Assembly (NCBI GenBank): GCA_016762975.1
Contig: JAESUV010000004.1
Location: forward strand, 1 to 16,775
Direction of reading: 5' to 3'
Origin: Gammaproteobacteria bacterium
GTDB taxonomy: Bacteria; Pseudomonadota; Gammaproteobacteria; Pseudomonadales; Pseudohongiellaceae
Length of the DNA stretch: 16,775 nt
This document shows, piece after piece, positions 15,449 through 16,775 of the stretch (the stretch's first letter is position 1; every line of letters begins with the position of its first letter). The notes under the pieces are model-generated. The model was not told the origin of the DNA. It made no database searches and saw only the letters and a program-made list of their open reading frames with translations. Position numbers and translations under genes: made by a program.

Positions 15449-15738
15449 CTCGTTTCTTTGGCAAAGAAGACCGTCGCTTTTTTTAAGATGTCTTTCTCCA
15501 TCTTCAGCCGACGGTTTTCTTCCTTCAGTTGGCGAATTTCAGCCTGTTCTGGCGTAAGCTTGCCGTTGCCTCGAAAGGCTTGGCCATCGTCTGCTTGTTG
15601 TTCTTTAACCCAGCGACCCAACATATTCGCCTGGATCCCCAAGCTTCTCGCCGCTTCGATCCTTGTGTAGCCTTGATCGATCATCAGGCTAATCGCATCC
15701 AGTTTAAACTCCTTCGAGTATTTCTTTCTTGCTGCCAT
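15445..15738 (-). CDS. IS3 OrfA, transposase helix-turn-helix subunit
   Basis: A 97-residue DNA-binding protein. An HTH of the transposase_8 type covers about 5-50 (KKYSKEFKLDAISLMIDQGY, then AARSLGIQANMLGRWVKEQ). A leucine-zipper-like coiled coil covers about 62-88 (TPEQAEIRQLKEENRRLKME). An uninterrupted run of seven A (minus strand, 15484-15478), read as TTA AAA AAA GCG, sits near the end and fits the A-AAA-AAA slippery heptamer. IS3 elements use such a run for -1 frameshifting into orfB. GGAG lies upstream of the ATG at 15738. Confidence 0.92.
   Translation of the reverse strand: MAARKKYSKEFKLDAISLMIDQGYTRIEAARSLGIQANMLGRWVKEQQADDGQAFRGNGKLTPEQAEIRQLKEENRRLKMEKDILKKATVFFAKETR
15478..15484 (-). 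other. Slippery A7 run for programmed -1 frameshifting
   Basis: The seven A residues are in the X-XXY-YYZ register of the orfA frame. Slippage by -1 reads on through SDGLLCQRNE into the orfB frame at MKYLSIAQ. In this copy the fusion would stop 12 codons after that Met, at the TGA at 15412-15410. Confidence 0.7.
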
Positions 15739-15768
15739 TTCTTCAATCTCCAGTTATGAGTATTATCT

Positions 15769-15785
15769 CTTAACTGGGCTGTACA
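15769..15785 (-). repeat. Left inverted repeat (IRL) of the IS3 element
   Basis: This end lies upstream of orfA. On the minus strand it reads TGTACAGCCCAGTTAAG, pairing with the end at 14558-14574. Confidence 0.75.
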
Positions 15786-16143
15786 GATCTATTGGACCAT
15801 CTCAAGGAATAGCTCTCTATAGCGCTATATAATGCGGGCACTCTCCGGGAGCTCTTCCAATGAAATCTTTTACCCCCTCCAAAGCCAAGGCCTAAGCCTC
15901 AAATTGCGTGTTCATTAATGTAGTCCTTCGCTCTTTAATTAGGATGCGTTTTAGTGCTACAGCATCCATCTAATTCATCAGTTCGGTCTGTTTTGTTATT
16001 GGCTTAGCGCATATTTATGGCGGCTGGTATTCGCGCAACTGCATACCACAGCCTGAAAGACTTCGGATTAATCATCCAGCTTTCTTGCTTTTATTACTGT
16101 AAATATTTATGCAGTATCGAACAATTAGTTTCGTGGAATAGAA
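15786..16143. other. Intergenic region between the IS3 element and the MATE gene
   Basis: No gene is recognised. Visible structures are a perfect 12-bp palindrome TATAGCGCTATA (15818-15829) and a hairpin of GGATGC (15942-15947) with GCATCC (15962-15967) around a 14-nt loop, neither followed by a T run. The promoter of the MATE gene should lie in the AT-rich part close to 16100-16143, but no clear -35/-10 pair stands out. Confidence 0.4.
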
Positions 16144-16775
16144 ATGACATTACAGAAAATTAAAAACGGATGGACTTTCTTTAAGCAGGCCGTGGCAGGT
16201 ACTGGTGAAATTGACTACACCGAAGGCTCCATAGGCCGGGTCACACTAATGCTCGCGATTCCTATGATTCTAGAGATGGCCATGGAGTCCGTTTTTGCGG
16301 TGGTCGATATCTTTTTCGTTGCCGGATTAGGAACCGCTGCGGTAGCGACGGTGGGTCTTACAGAGGCGATGATCACATTGCTCTATGCGGTAGCTATAGG
16401 CTTGAGCATGGGTACTACTGCCATGATCGCGCGTCGCATTGGCGAGAAAGATGTCGAGGCTGCTTCACTCGCCGCGGGCCAGGCTATCTGGATTGGTGCG
16501 CTTGTGTCTGTGGTAGTAGGTCTGGTCGGTATTTTTTATGCGAAGAATATTCTCATGTTAATGGGTGCGGATGAGGCAGTACTGGAAACGGGAGAGTCCT
16601 ATACGCGGATCATGTTCGGTAGTTGCTTCACTATTGTGTTCCTGTTCTTGATCAATGCCATATTTCGAGGAGCGGGCGATGCGAGTTTAGCGATGCGTGC
16701 GCTCACGCTTGCAAACTGTATCAATATAGTGCTCGACCCTTGTCTAATATATGGCTATGGGCCGTTTCCAGAGCT
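16144..16775 (+). CDS. MATE-family multidrug/toxin efflux transporter, N-terminal part
   Basis: 210 codons are visible before the window ends; the full family length is about 450 residues. The protein begins MTLQKIKNGWTFFKQ and has a charged N-terminus. From about residue 32 it shows strongly hydrophobic segments with the MATE pattern: VTLMLAIPMILEMAMESVF, then VDIFFVAGLGTAAVATVGL, then a loop with ARRIGEKD, and later NAIFRGAGDASLAM, which is the highly typical RGxGD motif. MATE proteins export cationic drugs or metabolites using Na+ or H+ gradients. The ATG at 16144 has a weak GGA about 6 nt upstream. No stop occurs to the window edge. The substrate cannot be told from sequence. Confidence 0.9.
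   Translation, partial: MTLQKIKNGWTFFKQAVAGTGEIDYTEGSIGRVTLMLAIPMILEMAMESVFAVVDIFFVAGLGTAAVATVGLTEAMITLLYAVAIGLSMGTTAMIARRIGEKDVEAASLAAGQAIWIGALVSVVVGLVGIFYAKNILMLMGADEAVLETGESYTRIMFGSCFTIVFLFLINAIFRGAGDASLAMRALTLANCINIVLDPCLIYGYGPFPE

Larger units (their letters stand above)
14558..15785 (-). mobile_element. IS3-family insertion sequence, about 1.23 kb
   Basis: Terminal inverted repeats bound the element. The left end, TTTACAACCCAGTTAAG (14558-14574), matches the right end read on the minus strand, TGTACAGCCCAGTTAAG (15785-15769), at 15 of 17 positions. Inside are orfA and orfB in the usual IS3 order, with orfB in the -1 frame, both read on the minus strand. No clear 3-5 bp direct target duplication is seen at the ends, so the exact boundaries are uncertain by a few bases, or the copy is old. 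The element lies about 470 bp upstream of the nqrA start and in the same orientation as the nqr operon. Confidence 0.85.

Noticed and set aside
1..16775. CRISPR arrays, tRNA/rRNA genes, riboswitches, phage or defence modules
   Set aside because: No regularly spaced direct repeats, no cloverleaf with a recognisable T-loop, and no defence or phage protein motifs were seen on either strand.

Overview
The window looks like chromosomal DNA of a gammaproteobacterium, probably marine or aquatic. This is inferred from a complete nqrABCDEF-nqrM operon, a DmsE/MtrA-MtrB pair and the general codon style; no rRNA or other phylogenetic marker is present, so the assignment is loose. The composition is moderate in G+C, with one clearly AT-rich intergenic patch at about 645-720.

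Layout. Positions 1-214 (minus strand) hold the N-terminal part of ilvD, cut by the window edge. After a gene-poor stretch (215-841), an alkylation-repair pair is read on the plus strand: an Ada(N)-AraC-AlkA fusion (842-2320) and, 44 bp later, ogt (2365-2865). Together they carry the sensor, glycosylase and methyltransferase functions. Next comes a single-pass membrane protein of unknown function with a TonB-like layout (3021-3977). Then follow a decaheme periplasmic cytochrome of the DmsE/MtrA family (4164-5126) and, 9 bp later, a 739-residue MtrB/PioB-type outer-membrane barrel (5136-7355). These two form a presumptive porin-cytochrome electron conduit across the outer membrane, with no surface cytochrome in view.

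Positions 14089-7672 (minus strand) are a tight operon for the Na+-translocating NADH:quinone oxidoreductase: nqrA, B, C, D, E, F, then nqrM (56 aa) and a two-CBS-domain protein. Four junctions are TGATG stop/start overlaps, nqrB/nqrC overlap by 8 nt, and nqrE-nqrF are 2 nt apart, so translation is probably coupled. The operon converges on the MtrB gene. No apbE flavin transferase is present. NqrB lacks the SGAT flavinylation motif expected of the family, which is the most unusual thing I can see.

Positions 14558-15785 are an IS3-family insertion sequence with imperfect terminal inverted repeats, an intact orfA with an A7 slippery run, and an orfB broken by an in-frame TGA. It lies upstream of nqrA, about 470 bp from the nqrA start. 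The window ends in the 5' part of a MATE-family efflux transporter gene (16144 onward, plus strand).

I did not find a clearly new multi-gene defence or mobile system. The points worth following are the altered NqrB, the CBS protein coupled to nqrM, the minimal DmsE/MtrB conduit, and the unrecognised TonB-like protein.
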